From CAWDVB01 sp963824105 (GTDB lineage: Bacteria > Actinomycetota > Actinomycetes > Propionibacteriales > Nocardioidaceae), in contig CAWGNN010000005.1 of the NCBI GenBank assembly GCA_963824105.1, positions 1-64,000 of the forward strand: a stretch of DNA of 64,000 nt, read 5' to 3'. Shown here piece after piece: positions 26,764 through 36,732 of the stretch. Under the pieces are notes generated by a model. The model saw only the letters and a program-made list of their open reading frames with translations. It was not told the DNA's origin and made no database searches. Within the stretch, counting starts at the first letter, position 1. Every line of letters begins with the position of its first letter. The position numbers were made by a program, and so were the translations under genes.

Positions 26764-27525
26764 TCAGCGCCGAACGGTGGGTTGCCCCGGCGAGCTCACG
26801 TCGTACACCGACCCCGGCCGCTTGATCAACACCGCCAGGACACTGGCCTTCGTCGCAGTCTGCGCGGCGCTCCCCCACCGGACCAGGTCGCCGTTGTTCA
26901 GGTGCAAGGTGATGTCGTCAGGGCTGCCGAGGTCCAGGTAGGCGACCTTCTTTTCCAGCGATGCCGGAAGCGCCGCCAGCAGGTCCGCCCCGGCCTTCAG
27001 CGTGTCTGCGGCCGGACTGCTCCCCACCCGCAGCTCGGGCATCCCGGCGGGCACGTTCGTCATCGGAGCAAAGAGCACCCCGTCGGCCGACAATGCCCAC
27101 AGCGATCTGCCCTCGGAGACCGCCGCGACCGCGGTCCGCTCGGTCACCGAGATCTGGATCGTGTCCGGCCACACGCGGGTGACCACCGCGGACTTCACTG
27201 CCGGGAGGGACTCGACTCGGCCGGTCACCGCCCCCAGATCAACGCGGGCCAGCGGCACCCCCGTGGGCACCTCGGCGGCCTGCTGCACGGCAGCCGCGCT
27301 CAGCACATGCGAGCCCTCGACCGAGACCGATCTGACAACCAGCAGTGACGAGAAGAAGACCGCCCAGAGACCGAGCCCGACCAGCCCGACCATGATCAGG
27401 ACCAGCAACGGCCATCGCACCCGCAACCAGCGCCTGGCCCACTGCCGGCGTCGGAACCGCCGGCTCGCCGCACCCAGGATGCGCTCCGCCGCGCGGTCGC
27501 TCCGCTTCGTGCCGAGCCCGGTCAC
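26764..27525 (-). CDS. ftsQ: Cell division protein FtsQ
   Basis: A 253-residue bitopic membrane protein. A basic cytoplasmic arm (about 1-33) precedes one membrane helix (about 35-60) and an extracytoplasmic POTRA domain (VRSVSVEGSHVLSAAAVQQAAEV), then the FtsQ beta domain (VTRVWPDTIQISVTERTAVAAV). It links the septal synthases to the divisome. It overlaps murC by 4 bp. Confidence 0.92.
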   Translation of the reverse strand: MTGLGTKRSDRAAERILGAASRRFRRRQWARRWLRVRWPLLVLIMVGLVGLGLWAVFFSSLLVVRSVSVEGSHVLSAAAVQQAAEVPTGVPLARVDLGAVTGRVESLPAVKSAVVTRVWPDTIQISVTERTAVAAVSEGRSLWALSADGVLFAPMTNVPAGMPELRVGSSPAADTLKAGADLLAALPASLEKKVAYLDLGSPDDITLHLNNGDLVRWGSAAQTATKASVLAVLIKRPGSVYDVSSPGQPTVRR

Positions 27526-28970
27526 CGCTCCTCCTCCCCCGCTGCTGAGGCCTGGCGGCCCCGCTGCCGGAGCAGGGCGAGCAGCTCCGGTCCGAGGGTG
27601 GTGACGTTGCCCGATCCCAGCGTCAGCACCAGGTCACCGGGGCGAACCAGATCGGCCAGCACCTCGGCCGCCCGGTCCCGCTGCGGCTCGTACACCACCA
27701 GCTCGGGCCCCGGTCCCACATGGTCGACCACCAGCTGCCCGGTGACCGCCGGGTCCGGGTCGTCACGTCCCGGGTCGACGTCCAGGACCACCACCACCTC
27801 CGCCGGGGACAGCGATTGGCCCATCTCCGCGTAGAAGTACCGAAGCCGGTTCAAGGGATTGGGTTGGTAGCAGGCGATCAGCCTGCCGGCACCGGCAACC
27901 ACACGGGCCGCCTCGAGATCCCCGCTGATCTCCAGGTGGTGATGGGCGTAGGTGTCGAAGACACGGACCCCCGCCTCTTCGCCCTTGAACTCCAGGCGCC
28001 GGGCGGTGCCGGTGTAGCCCTCGAGCCCGTCCACCAGAGCGTCGAACTGATGCCCGAGCTCCAGAGCGCAGGCCAGAGCGCACAGCGCGTCGACGACGTA
28101 GTGGTGGCCCGGGATCCGCAACGTCACCCGGCCGAGCCGCTCCCCGAGGCGCATGACGTCGAAGGAGGAGGTCATGCCCTCGTAGACCGCGTCGACCGCC
28201 CGCAGCTCCGCCCTCTCGTCGAAGCCCACCCGGATCGTGCGGATCGCCTTCCCCTCGGCGATGTCTCCCAGGTGCGCAGCCCCCGGGTCGTCGGTGCCCA
28301 CCACCAGGAAGCCACCCGGTTCGAAGGTGTCCAGGAAGTCGACGTACGCCGCGCGGTAGGCCGCCTCGGTCCCCCAGTAGTCGAGGTGGTCGGAGTCGAT
28401 GTTGGTGACGATCGCGCCGAATGCCCGGTAGACCAGGAAGGACCCGTCGCTCTCGTCGGCCTCGGCCACGAAGTCCGGGCCGCTTCCCAAGCCGGCATTG
28501 ACGCCGGTGGACAGCAGGCTGCCGCCGATCGCGTAGCTCGGGTCGGCGCCGACGTGCTGCAGCATCACGGTGAGCATCGACGTGGCGGTGGTCTTCCCGT
28601 GAGTACCGGTCACGGCCAGCACCCGACGGCCGAGCATCACCGAGCGCAGCGCGGCCGATCGCGGCAGGATCAGCAGGCCGCGCTCACGGGCCGCCACCAC
28701 CTCGGGGTTGTCCTCCCGGATCGCCGTGGAGACGACGAGGGTGTCGGCATCGCCCAGATGAGCGGCGTCATGGCCGACGTACGTCGCGGCGCCGAGATCC
28801 GACAGGGCGTGCAGGTACTTCGAGTCCTGTTTGTCGCTGCCGCTGACCGTCACCCCTTCGCCGATCATCAGCCGGGCGATCCCCGACAGGCCGTAGCCAC
28901 CCAGGCCGACGAAGTGCACCCTGCCCAGGTCACGTGCGGGAGGGATCACTTCCGGGACGGGCACGATCAT
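27522..28970 (-). CDS. murC: UDP-N-acetylmuramate--L-alanine ligase MurC
   Basis: A 482-residue Mur ligase that adds L-Ala to UDP-MurNAc with ATP. The N-terminal Rossmann loop is VHFVGLGGYGLSGIARLM, the P-loop is VTGTHGKTTATSML, and FDTYAHHHLEI with the downstream C-domain completes the fold. The motif usually read as YAHHP is YAHHH here. It overlaps murG and ftsQ by 4 bp each. Confidence 0.96.
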   Translation of the reverse strand: MIVPVPEVIPPARDLGRVHFVGLGGYGLSGIARLMIGEGVTVSGSDKQDSKYLHALSDLGAATYVGHDAAHLGDADTLVVSTAIREDNPEVVAARERGLLILPRSAALRSVMLGRRVLAVTGTHGKTTATSMLTVMLQHVGADPSYAIGGSLLSTGVNAGLGSGPDFVAEADESDGSFLVYRAFGAIVTNIDSDHLDYWGTEAAYRAAYVDFLDTFEPGGFLVVGTDDPGAAHLGDIAEGKAIRTIRVGFDERAELRAVDAVYEGMTSSFDVMRLGERLGRVTLRIPGHHYVVDALCALACALELGHQFDALVDGLEGYTGTARRLEFKGEEAGVRVFDTYAHHHLEISGDLEAARVVAGAGRLIACYQPNPLNRLRYFYAEMGQSLSPAEVVVVLDVDPGRDDPDPAVTGQLVVDHVGPGPELVVYEPQRDRAAEVLADLVRPGDLVLTLGSGNVTTLGPELLALLRQRGRQASAAGEEER

Positions 28971-30067
28971 CGGGCTCTCACCCCTTCTGCTCCTTCGGCC
29001 GCGGCAAGGATCAGCCGCGCCAGGCGTTCGTCGGCATCGAGACGGATCAGCCCCTCGGCGGCCGCGGACATCCTCGTCAGCCGGTCGGGGTCGGCAAGCA
29101 GGGCGGGTACGTTCTCCCCGACCCAGGCCGGGGACAGCTGGTCGTCGGCGACCATCAGCGCCGCGCCCCGATCGACCAGGGTCTTGGCGTTCAGAGCCTG
29201 CTCGCCGTTCCCGACCGCGTAGGGCACGAAAACCGCAGGCAGCCCGATCCCGGCCACCTCGGTGACGGTGTTCGCCCCCGACCGGCAGATGACCAGATCG
29301 GCCGCGGCGTAGGCCAGATCCATGCGATCCACGTAGGGCAGCACGACGTAGGCAGGATCTCCTGGACGGGGAGACACCGGCGCCTCCCCCTGCGGTCCGC
29401 AGACGTGCAGCACCTGGATGCCGGAGTCGGCCAGGGCCGGCTGCGCCTCGGCCACGGCACGGTTGATCCGCCGCGCGCCCTGAGAGCCGCCGGTCACCAG
29501 GAGCGTCGGCCGACCCGGCTCCAGGCCGAACTCCGCCTCCGCCTCGGCCCGCAGGGCGGACCTGTCGAGCGTCGAGATCATCTGGCGGACCGGTAGCCCG
29601 ACAAAGGTGGCGTGCCGCAGCGGGGTGTCCGGAAAGCTGGTTGCGACGCGTCGGGTCAGCCTCGCGCCCAGTCGGTTGCCGATCCCCGGCAGGGCGTTCT
29701 GCTCGTGAAGGACAATCGGCAGCCGCCGTCGACGCGCCGCCAGGTAGGCCGGCACCGAGACGTAGCCGCCGAACCCGACCACGACGGAGGGTCGCAACCG
29801 ATCCATGATCTCGCCTGCCGCCCGGACCGCCCCCAGCAGCCGCCCGGGCACCCGCAGCAGCTCGGTGCCGAGTCTCCGGGGCAGCGGCACCGGGGGGATC
29901 AGCTCGAGCCGGTAGCCGGCCTCCGGAATCAGCCGCGTCTCCAGGCCCTTGGCCGTCCCCAGGGCCACGACCTCCACGGAGCCGTCCAGCCGACGCAGAG
30001 CGTCCGCGGTGGCGATCAGCGGCGAGGTGTGGCCGGCGGTGCCTCCGCCCGCCAGGAGGACGAGCAT
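28967..30067 (-). CDS. murG: UDP-GlcNAc transferase MurG
   Basis: A 366-residue GT-B glycosyltransferase that adds GlcNAc to lipid I to form lipid II at the inner membrane face. The N-terminal GGGTAGHTSPLIATADAL loop, VGFGGYVSVPAYLAAR, LHEQNALPGIGNR, VTGGSQGARRIN and the sugar-nucleotide region VICRSGANTVTEVAGIGLPAVFVP are all present. Its start shares one base with the ftsW stop. Confidence 0.96.
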   Translation of the reverse strand: MLVLLAGGGTAGHTSPLIATADALRRLDGSVEVVALGTAKGLETRLIPEAGYRLELIPPVPLPRRLGTELLRVPGRLLGAVRAAGEIMDRLRPSVVVGFGGYVSVPAYLAARRRRLPIVLHEQNALPGIGNRLGARLTRRVATSFPDTPLRHATFVGLPVRQMISTLDRSALRAEAEAEFGLEPGRPTLLVTGGSQGARRINRAVAEAQPALADSGIQVLHVCGPQGEAPVSPRPGDPAYVVLPYVDRMDLAYAAADLVICRSGANTVTEVAGIGLPAVFVPYAVGNGEQALNAKTLVDRGAALMVADDQLSPAWVGENVPALLADPDRLTRMSAAAEGLIRLDADERLARLILAAAEGAEGVRAR

Positions 30068-31338
30068 CAGCGACCCCGGCGGGTGACCGAGCCTGCGTTC
30101 ACCCCGAGGGGAGTGCGGTGCTTGCGCGTCTTCAGCGCCGCGGCCGCGCCGGGCTCGGACCGGGCCAGCGAGATCAACAGGCCCAGGGCTATCAGCGAGG
30201 GGACCAGGGATGAGCCGCCATAAGACACCAGTGGCAGTGGGACGCCGATGACCGGAAGCAGGGCCAGGACCATGCCCACGTTGATCATCATCTGCACCAC
30301 CAGCCAGACCGTGATGCCCCCGGACAGGAACCGGACGAAGGGGTCGTCGGTGCGTAGGGCGATCCGCAGGCCGACGTAGGCGATCACGAAGAACAGGGCG
30401 AGCACCAAGAGGGTGCCCAGCATGCCCAGCTCCTCACCGAGGACCGCGAAGATGAAGTCGGTGTGCGCTTCAGGGAGATTGCCCCACTTCTGCTGGCTCG
30501 CCGAGATCCCCTTGCCGAAGATCCCTCCCGAGGACATGGCGAGGATCCCGTGGGCGGCCTGCCAGCCGGCGTCCTTGTAGTAGGCGAACGGGTCCGAGAA
30601 GCTCATCAGCCGGGACATCCGCTCGGGGTTCCGCACGGCGAGCAGGGCCACGGTCACGCCCCCGCCGATGATCAGGACGAGAAAGAGCCGGAACGGCGCC
30701 CCGGCGATGTAGAGCATTCCGAAGATGATCGCCAGGAAGATGAGGGCCGTGCCGAGGTCACGACCGAGCAGGACAATTCCGGTGAGCCCCAGGGTCACCG
30801 GAATCACGGGGATCAGGGCGTGGCGCCAGTCCGCGATGAGTCGCTCCTTGCGCGCATAGATGTGTGCGCTCCAGAGCACGAGTGCGAGCTTGGCGAACTC
30901 CGAGGGCTGGAGCTGGATGGGACCGAGCTTGACCCAGTTGGTGTTGTCGTTGACCGCGACACCCAGGGGGCTCAGCGTCAAGGCGACCAGAACGAAGGCG
31001 AGCACCACCGCGGGCCAGGCGAGGAGGCGCAGGACCCGGTGCGGCAGCCGGGTGGCCACGAACGCCATCGGCAGCGCCAGGCCCACCCAGAGCAGTTGGC
31101 GCAGGAAGATGTAGTAGCTGTTGTGGAACTGCTCCAGGGAGTAGATGCTCGAGGCACTCATCACCATGATGAGCCCCAGCGCGAGGAGCAGGGCCGAGGC
31201 CCCCACGATCAGGTAGTACGACGTGAGGGGACGGTCCAAGAACTCGCGCAGCGGACCCGTGACCCCGTGGACCCGCGTCACCCGCACCCGGCCCGCCGTG
31301 GTCGCCACTGCCGCCTCTCTCCTCGCGGCTGCGCTCAT
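30067..31338 (-). CDS. ftsW: SEDS-family septal glycosyltransferase FtsW
   Basis: A 423-residue polytopic protein (about ten membrane helices) that polymerises glycan at the septum with its class B PBP partner. The motifs VMSASSIYSL, KLGPIQLQPSEFAKLALVLW, LLGRDLGTAL and VSYGGSSLVPSLIALGLL are typical. The ATG at 31338 overlaps the murD stop by 4 bp and precedes a basic cytoplasmic arm. The frame open further upstream is a shadow of murD. Confidence 0.95.
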   Translation of the reverse strand: MSAAARREAAVATTAGRVRVTRVHGVTGPLREFLDRPLTSYYLIVGASALLLALGLIMVMSASSIYSLEQFHNSYYIFLRQLLWVGLALPMAFVATRLPHRVLRLLAWPAVVLAFVLVALTLSPLGVAVNDNTNWVKLGPIQLQPSEFAKLALVLWSAHIYARKERLIADWRHALIPVIPVTLGLTGIVLLGRDLGTALIFLAIIFGMLYIAGAPFRLFLVLIIGGGVTVALLAVRNPERMSRLMSFSDPFAYYKDAGWQAAHGILAMSSGGIFGKGISASQQKWGNLPEAHTDFIFAVLGEELGMLGTLLVLALFFVIAYVGLRIALRTDDPFVRFLSGGITVWLVVQMMINVGMVLALLPVIGVPLPLVSYGGSSLVPSLIALGLLISLARSEPGAAAALKTRKHRTPLGVNAGSVTRRGR

Positions 31339-32774
31339 CCCCGGAGCCGGGTCACCGCCTCCGCGAACGCGTCGCCTCGCGCTCCGTAGTTGTCGAACAT
31401 GTCCATGGACGCGCACCCGGGCGCCAGCAGCACCGTGTCGCCCCGCTGGGCGAGGCCCGCTGCGGCCCGAACCGCAGTGTCCATGGCAGAAGTGTCTCCG
31501 GCCGTCAGGGTGATCACCGGGACATCGGGCGCGTGTCGCGCCAACGCCTGGGCGATGACCTCGCGGTCCCGGCCCAGGAGCACCACGCCCCGGAGGCGGT
31601 CGCGGGTCTTCTCCACCAGCGCGTCGAACGTGGCTCCCTTGGCGAGCCCGCCCGCGATCCACACAACGGTCTGGTAGGCGGTCAACGAGGACTCCGCGGC
31701 GTGGGGGTTGGTCGCTTTGGAGTCATCGATGTAGGTCACGTCGTCGACGACGGCGACCATCGCGATGCGGTGCGCGTCGGGACGGAAGGCGCGCAGCGCC
31801 CCACCCACCTGCGCCGGCGACACGCCATGGCTGCGGGCGAGGGCTGCAGCGGCCAGCGCGTTCGCGACGAAGTGGGGCGCGCTCGAGTAGAGGGCGTCGA
31901 CCGTGGACAGCTCCGCGGCGCTGGTCTGACGTTGGTCGATGAAGGCCCGGTCGGCGAGCACACCGTCGACCAGTCCCAGCATGCCGACGTCCGGGATCCC
32001 GAGGGTGAACCCGATCGCCCGGGCTCCCTCCACGACATCGGCGGTCTCCACCAGCCTGCGGGTGACCGGGTCGGCCACGTTGTAGACGCAGGCGTGCTCC
32101 ACTCCGTCGTAGACCTTCCCCTTGTCCGCGGCGTACTCCTCGATCGAGGGGTACCAGTCCAGGTGGTCCTCGGCGATGTTGAGCACCGCCGCGGACTCGA
32201 AGCGCACCGAGGAGGCGAAGTGCATCTGGAACGCCGAGACCTCGACCGCCAGCACGTCGTAGGGGGTGGGGTCCATGACGACCTCGACGATCGAGAGCCC
32301 GATGTTGCCGCAGGCCACGCTGCGCAGGCCGGCCTCGCGCAGCATGGCGTCGAGCATCCGCGTTGTCGTGGTCTTGCCGTTGGTCCCGGTGACGCCCAGC
32401 CAGGGTGCCGGGTGCTCGGGATCCCGAAGTCTCCACGCCAGCTCCAGCTCGCCCCAGATCGGGACTCCCCGCTCGACAGCCTGAGCGAGGAGCGGCGCCG
32501 TGGGGTGCCAGCCCGGGGAGGTGACCACCAGGTCGACCTCGTCCGGGAGCTTGTCGGTCATTCCGGGTCCGAGCCGGACGGTCGCGCCGAGCACCTCCAG
32601 CAGGTGCGCCTTGTCGGGGCGGTCGCCGTCCGTCGACTCGTCGAGGGCGACCACCTGAGCGCCCAGGTGGGTGAGATTGTCGGCCATGGCGAAACCGGCC
32701 ACCCCGAAGCCGGCGACCACGACTCTGACCTGGTCCCAGGCGCTGGTACGCCCGAGGCCGGCGACGTCGGTCAC
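31335..32774 (-). CDS. murD: UDP-MurNAc-L-Ala--D-Glu ligase MurD
   Basis: A 479-residue Mur ligase that adds D-glutamate. The P-loop GVTGTNGKTTTTRML, DEST near the N-terminus, EDHLDWYPSIEEYAADKG and DDSKATNPHAA are family marks. The GTG at 32774 is chosen because it overlaps the mraY stop by 4 bp (GTGA), the same arrangement as at most junctions in this operon; the open frame runs five codons further. Confidence 0.95.
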   Translation of the reverse strand: MTDVAGLGRTSAWDQVRVVVAGFGVAGFAMADNLTHLGAQVVALDESTDGDRPDKAHLLEVLGATVRLGPGMTDKLPDEVDLVVTSPGWHPTAPLLAQAVERGVPIWGELELAWRLRDPEHPAPWLGVTGTNGKTTTTRMLDAMLREAGLRSVACGNIGLSIVEVVMDPTPYDVLAVEVSAFQMHFASSVRFESAAVLNIAEDHLDWYPSIEEYAADKGKVYDGVEHACVYNVADPVTRRLVETADVVEGARAIGFTLGIPDVGMLGLVDGVLADRAFIDQRQTSAAELSTVDALYSSAPHFVANALAAAALARSHGVSPAQVGGALRAFRPDAHRIAMVAVVDDVTYIDDSKATNPHAAESSLTAYQTVVWIAGGLAKGATFDALVEKTRDRLRGVVLLGRDREVIAQALARHAPDVPVITLTAGDTSAMDTAVRAAAGLAQRGDTVLLAPGCASMDMFDNYGARGDAFAEAVTRLRG

Positions 32775-33832
32775 GAGCTGGCCACCCACTCGGCGTAGAA
32801 GATGCCGAGGCCCATGGCGACTCCCAGCCCGGTGATGATCCAGAACCGGACCACCACGGTGATCTCGTCCCAGCCCAGCAGCTCGAAGTGGTGGTGCAGC
32901 GGAGCCATCCGGAAGACCCGCCTACCGCCCGAGAGCTTGAAGAACCCGACCTGCAGGATCACCGACAACGCCTCCGCGACGAAGAGCCCGCCGAGGATGA
33001 CGAGAAGGAGCTCGGTCCGGGTGAGCACCGCCAGCCCCGCCAGCGCGCCGCCGAGGGCGAGCGACCCGGTGTCCCCCATGAAGATCTTCGCCGGGGAGGT
33101 GTTCCACCACAGGAAGCCGAAGGTGGCGCCGGTGATCGCGGCCGAGAAGACGGCGAGGTCGAGCGGATCGCGCACCTCGTAGCAGCTCGGCCCCGGGGTC
33201 AGGTAGCAGGCCTGGTTGTTCTGCCAGATGTTCACCAGCATGAAGGCGCCGAAGACCATCGTGGTTGCCCCGGTGGCCAGGCCGTCGAGTCCGTCGGTGA
33301 GGTTCACCGCATTGCTGGCGCCGACGACCATGAACAGGATCAGCAGGATCACCAGGACCGCGGGCACCTTCCAGTCGATCTGCCGAAGGAACGAGATCTC
33401 ATGTGATGCCGGCGTCTGGCCGCGGGAGTCGGGGAACTGGAAGGCGAGGATCGCGAAGGCGGCCGCGACCGCGACCTGTCCCGAGAACTTGGCCTTGCTG
33501 CGCAGGCCGAGATTGCGCTGCTTGGTGACCTTGATGTAGTCGTCGAGGAAACCGACCAGGGCGAGCCCCAGGAAGAGGAAGAGCAGCAGGAGCGCCGAGG
33601 CCGACGGCAGCCGATCGGACATAAAGGTGCCGAACAGGTAGCCGAACACCGTGGCGAGAACTATCACCGTCCCGCCCATGGTCGGCGTACCGCGCTTCAC
33701 GTGATGCGTCGTCGGGCCGTCCTCTCGGATCAGCTGCCCGTAGCCACGGTTGACCAAGACCCGGATCGCTAGCTTGGTGCCGAGCAGGGTCAGGATCAGG
33801 CTCGCCGCCCCGGCGAAGAGGATCCCCTTCAC
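32771..33832 (-). CDS. mraY: Phospho-MurNAc-pentapeptide transferase MraY
   Basis: A 353-residue integral membrane enzyme that moves phospho-MurNAc-pentapeptide to undecaprenyl phosphate, giving lipid I. Around ten membrane helices, GPTTHHVKRGTPTMGG, FLDDYIKVTKQRNLGL, NAVNLTDGLDGLA and FRMAPLHHHFELLGWDE carry the catalytic Asp and His residues. It overlaps murF and murD by 4 bp each. Confidence 0.97.
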   Translation of the reverse strand: MKGILFAGAASLILTLLGTKLAIRVLVNRGYGQLIREDGPTTHHVKRGTPTMGGTVIVLATVFGYLFGTFMSDRLPSASALLLLFLFLGLALVGFLDDYIKVTKQRNLGLRSKAKFSGQVAVAAAFAILAFQFPDSRGQTPASHEISFLRQIDWKVPAVLVILLILFMVVGASNAVNLTDGLDGLATGATTMVFGAFMLVNIWQNNQACYLTPGPSCYEVRDPLDLAVFSAAITGATFGFLWWNTSPAKIFMGDTGSLALGGALAGLAVLTRTELLLVILGGLFVAEALSVILQVGFFKLSGGRRVFRMAPLHHHFELLGWDEITVVVRFWIITGLGVAMGLGIFYAEWVASS

Positions 33833-35235
33833 GAGGTGGCCCCGGCGAGCTCGTGCGCAGTCCGGAGCACCACATCGGCCAGATCCTCGAGCCCGACGCC
33901 GCGCGAAGCCTTGAGAAGCACCAGGTCACCTGGTCTCAAGTTGTCCCCCAGCCAGGTAGCAGCCGCAACCTTGTCCGGCACGAACACCGATTCCTCTCCC
34001 CATGAGCCCTCGAGGCTCGCTCCCAGGTGGAGCGGGCGGGCGGGCTCGCCGATGACCAGCAGTTGACCAATATCCAAGCGCACCGCCAGTCTGCCAATGG
34101 CATCGTGCTCGTCCCGGCTCGACTCGCCCAACTCCAGCATCTCGCCCAGCACGGCCACGGTGCGAGATCCGCGGCCACGGCCCATCGAGGCGAGGGCTTT
34201 GAGTGCGGCACGCATCGAGTCCGGGTTGGCGTTGTAGGCGTCGTTCACCAACGTGATGCCGGCCTCGGCCTCCACGACCTCCATGCGCCACTTCGAGGTC
34301 GACTCGATCCCGGCCAGAGCCTCGGCTCCGGCGGAGAGTGGGAGCCCGAGGGCCGATCCCACTGCGAGCGCCGCCAGTGCATTCGATGCCTGGTGCTCCC
34401 CCACCAGCCGTAGCTCGACCAGAGCTCGCTCCGACCCCGAGACCACCTCGAACGAGGGCCGGCCGCGATCGTCGAGAGTCAGCCCTTGGAGGCGCACCGT
34501 GCTTCCCGGGCCCTCTCCGAACGTGACGACCCGGCCCGGGGCCACCGTGGCCATCGCGGAGACAAGGGGGTCGTCGGCATTGAGCACAGCAACGCCTTCC
34601 TCCCGAAGCTCGGACACGATCTCGCTCTTGGCCAGGGCGATCTCCTCCTGGGTCCCGAACTCACCGATGTGAGCCTTGCCCACGTTGAGGACCAGCGACA
34701 CGTCGGGAGGGGCTATCCCGCAGAGGTACGACAGGTGGCCGCGCCCGCGCGCCCCCATCTCCAGCACGAGGTAGCGGGTGGCGGTGTCGGCGCGGAGCAC
34801 CGTCAGCGGCAACCCCAGCTCGTTGTTGAACGAGCCGTACGTCGCAACCGTGGGGCCTGCCGCGGAGAGCACCTTCGCAAGCAGGTCCTTCGTCGTCGTC
34901 TTGCCCTGCGAGCCGGTCAGCGCGACCACACTCACGTCTGGGAGCCGGCGCAGCACCTCGCGGGCCAGTCGGCCCAGCGCGTCCAGGGCGTCCTCGACGA
35001 CGACCCCGGGCTGGCCCGTGGACCGGGTCGCCAGGACCGCGACCGCCCCGGCCTCGATGGCCCGAGCGGCGTAGTCGTGACCGTCGACGTGCTCCCCGGC
35101 GAACGCCACGAAGAGGCCACCGGGCTCGACCAGGCGGCTGTCGGCCGTGGCGGCGCCGGTGACCATGACCGCGGGGTCACCCTCGACCCGGCCGCCGACG
35201 ATGGCCGCGATCTCCCTCAGGGGCAGCGGGATCAT
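33829..35235 (-). CDS. murF: UDP-MurNAc-tripeptide--D-Ala-D-Ala ligase MurF
   Basis: A 468-residue Mur ligase that attaches D-Ala-D-Ala, the last soluble precursor step. The P-loop is LTGSQGKTTTKDLLAKVL, with FNNELGLPLTVL, LEMGARGRGHLSYL and NDAYNANPDSMRAAL. The start overlaps the murE stop by 4 bp. Confidence 0.96.
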   Translation of the reverse strand: MIPLPLREIAAIVGGRVEGDPAVMVTGAATADSRLVEPGGLFVAFAGEHVDGHDYAARAIEAGAVAVLATRSTGQPGVVVEDALDALGRLAREVLRRLPDVSVVALTGSQGKTTTKDLLAKVLSAAGPTVATYGSFNNELGLPLTVLRADTATRYLVLEMGARGRGHLSYLCGIAPPDVSLVLNVGKAHIGEFGTQEEIALAKSEIVSELREEGVAVLNADDPLVSAMATVAPGRVVTFGEGPGSTVRLQGLTLDDRGRPSFEVVSGSERALVELRLVGEHQASNALAALAVGSALGLPLSAGAEALAGIESTSKWRMEVVEAEAGITLVNDAYNANPDSMRAALKALASMGRGRGSRTVAVLGEMLELGESSRDEHDAIGRLAVRLDIGQLLVIGEPARPLHLGASLEGSWGEESVFVPDKVAAATWLGDNLRPGDLVLLKASRGVGLEDLADVVLRTAHELAGATS

Positions 35236-36713
35236 CGACGTTGCAGCTCCTCACGTAGCACCACTCGGTCGTCGAAGGGCGTAACCACCCCCGCGATCTC
35301 CTGCCCGGCCTCGTGGCCCTTGCCTGCGACCACCACCACGTCACCCTCGGAGGCGAGCTCCACCGCCCGCCGGATGGCCAGGCGCCGGTCCGCGATCTCC
35401 TCGGCTGGCCGAATCGAGGCGATCCCCGCCAGCAGTTCGGAGCGAATCGCGCCCGGGTCCTCCGAGCGCGGGTTGTCATCGGTGACGATCACCACGTCGG
35501 CCAGACGCCCGGCCACCTCACCCATGATCGGACGCTTGCCACGGTCCCGGTCCCCGCCGGCCCCGAGCACCAGGATGACCCGGCCGGAGGTGCCGTCCTG
35601 CACGCTGGTCAGCAGCGCCTCCAGCGCATCCGGCTTGTGCGCGTAGTCCACCACCGCCAGGAACCCCTGGCCGGCATCGACCCGCTCCAACCGGCCAGGG
35701 ATGCCCGGCGCCCGGGCGAGCGCCGAGACTGCCACCTCGAGCGGAGCACCGAGCTGAGTCATCGCCACCAGGGCGACCAGGGCGTTGGAGACGTTGAACC
35801 GGCCCGGCAGCGGCACCGAGGCGGGGACTCCGTGCCCGTCCGGGCCGACGACGGTGAAGATGCTCCCGAACGGACGCGCGGCGATACCCGTGACGTACCA
35901 GTCGGCGGAGGCGTCGGAGAGCGAGACCGTGGTCACCGGGATCTGGGCGGACCGAGCCAGCCGGCGGCCGTGCTCGTCGTCGATGCTCACGATCGCCCGG
36001 CGGGCCCGCTCCGGGACGAACAGGCCGGCCTTCGCCTGGTAGTAGTCCTCGAGGTCGGCGTGGAAGTCCAGGTGGTCGCGACCCAGATTCGTGAAGGCCA
36101 CGATGTCGAACACCACGCCGTCGACACGGCCCATCACCAGGGCGTGGCTCGACACCTCCATGGCGCAGTGGGTCACGTGGTCGTCCCGCATCGTGGCGAA
36201 GAGCCTGTGCAGGTCGGAGGCTTCGGGCGTGGTGAGCGCGGAGGGTACGTCGACCCCTCCGACCCGAGTCCCGAGGGTGCCGATCACGCCGGCCCGGACC
36301 CCCATCCCGAGCCAGGCGCCCTCCACCAGGCGTGTCGACGTGGTCTTCCCCTGCGTCCCGGTGACACCCAGCAGGACCAGATCGCGATCGGGGTAGCCGT
36401 ACACGGCCGAGGAGATGGACCCGAGGACCGCACGCGGCCGGGGCGCCACCAGGAGCGGCAAACCACTGGCGAGCGCTCGCTGCTCTCCCGCAGGATCGGT
36501 CAGGACTCCCACCGCCCCCCTGGCTGCGGCCTCGGCGACGAAGTCGGCGCCGTGGGCGTGCGAACCTGGGAGGGCCGCATACAGGTCGCCTGCGGCCACG
36601 CGACGAGAGTCGAGGGTGACCCCGCGCGGCACGACGGCGCCGTTCCCCACGAGCCGTGCGTCTGGGACGCCGGCCGCCAGGCTCGTCAGGGTAGGAGAGC
36701 GCAATTCGGCCAC
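35232..36713 (-). CDS. murE: UDP-MurNAc-dipeptide--diaminopimelate ligase MurE
   Basis: A 493-residue Mur ligase. The P-loop GVTGTQGKTTSTRLV and the DNPRSEDP motif are present; DNPR is the signature of enzymes that add diaminopimelate rather than lysine. It cannot distinguish LL- from meso-DAP. The start is 19 bp downstream of ftsI. Confidence 0.95.
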   Translation of the reverse strand: MAELRSPTLTSLAAGVPDARLVGNGAVVPRGVTLDSRRVAAGDLYAALPGSHAHGADFVAEAAARGAVGVLTDPAGEQRALASGLPLLVAPRPRAVLGSISSAVYGYPDRDLVLLGVTGTQGKTTSTRLVEGAWLGMGVRAGVIGTLGTRVGGVDVPSALTTPEASDLHRLFATMRDDHVTHCAMEVSSHALVMGRVDGVVFDIVAFTNLGRDHLDFHADLEDYYQAKAGLFVPERARRAIVSIDDEHGRRLARSAQIPVTTVSLSDASADWYVTGIAARPFGSIFTVVGPDGHGVPASVPLPGRFNVSNALVALVAMTQLGAPLEVAVSALARAPGIPGRLERVDAGQGFLAVVDYAHKPDALEALLTSVQDGTSGRVILVLGAGGDRDRGKRPIMGEVAGRLADVVIVTDDNPRSEDPGAIRSELLAGIASIRPAEEIADRRLAIRRAVELASEGDVVVVAGKGHEAGQEIAGVVTPFDDRVVLREELQRR

Positions 36714-36732
36714 CGGGTGACGATATCGCCGG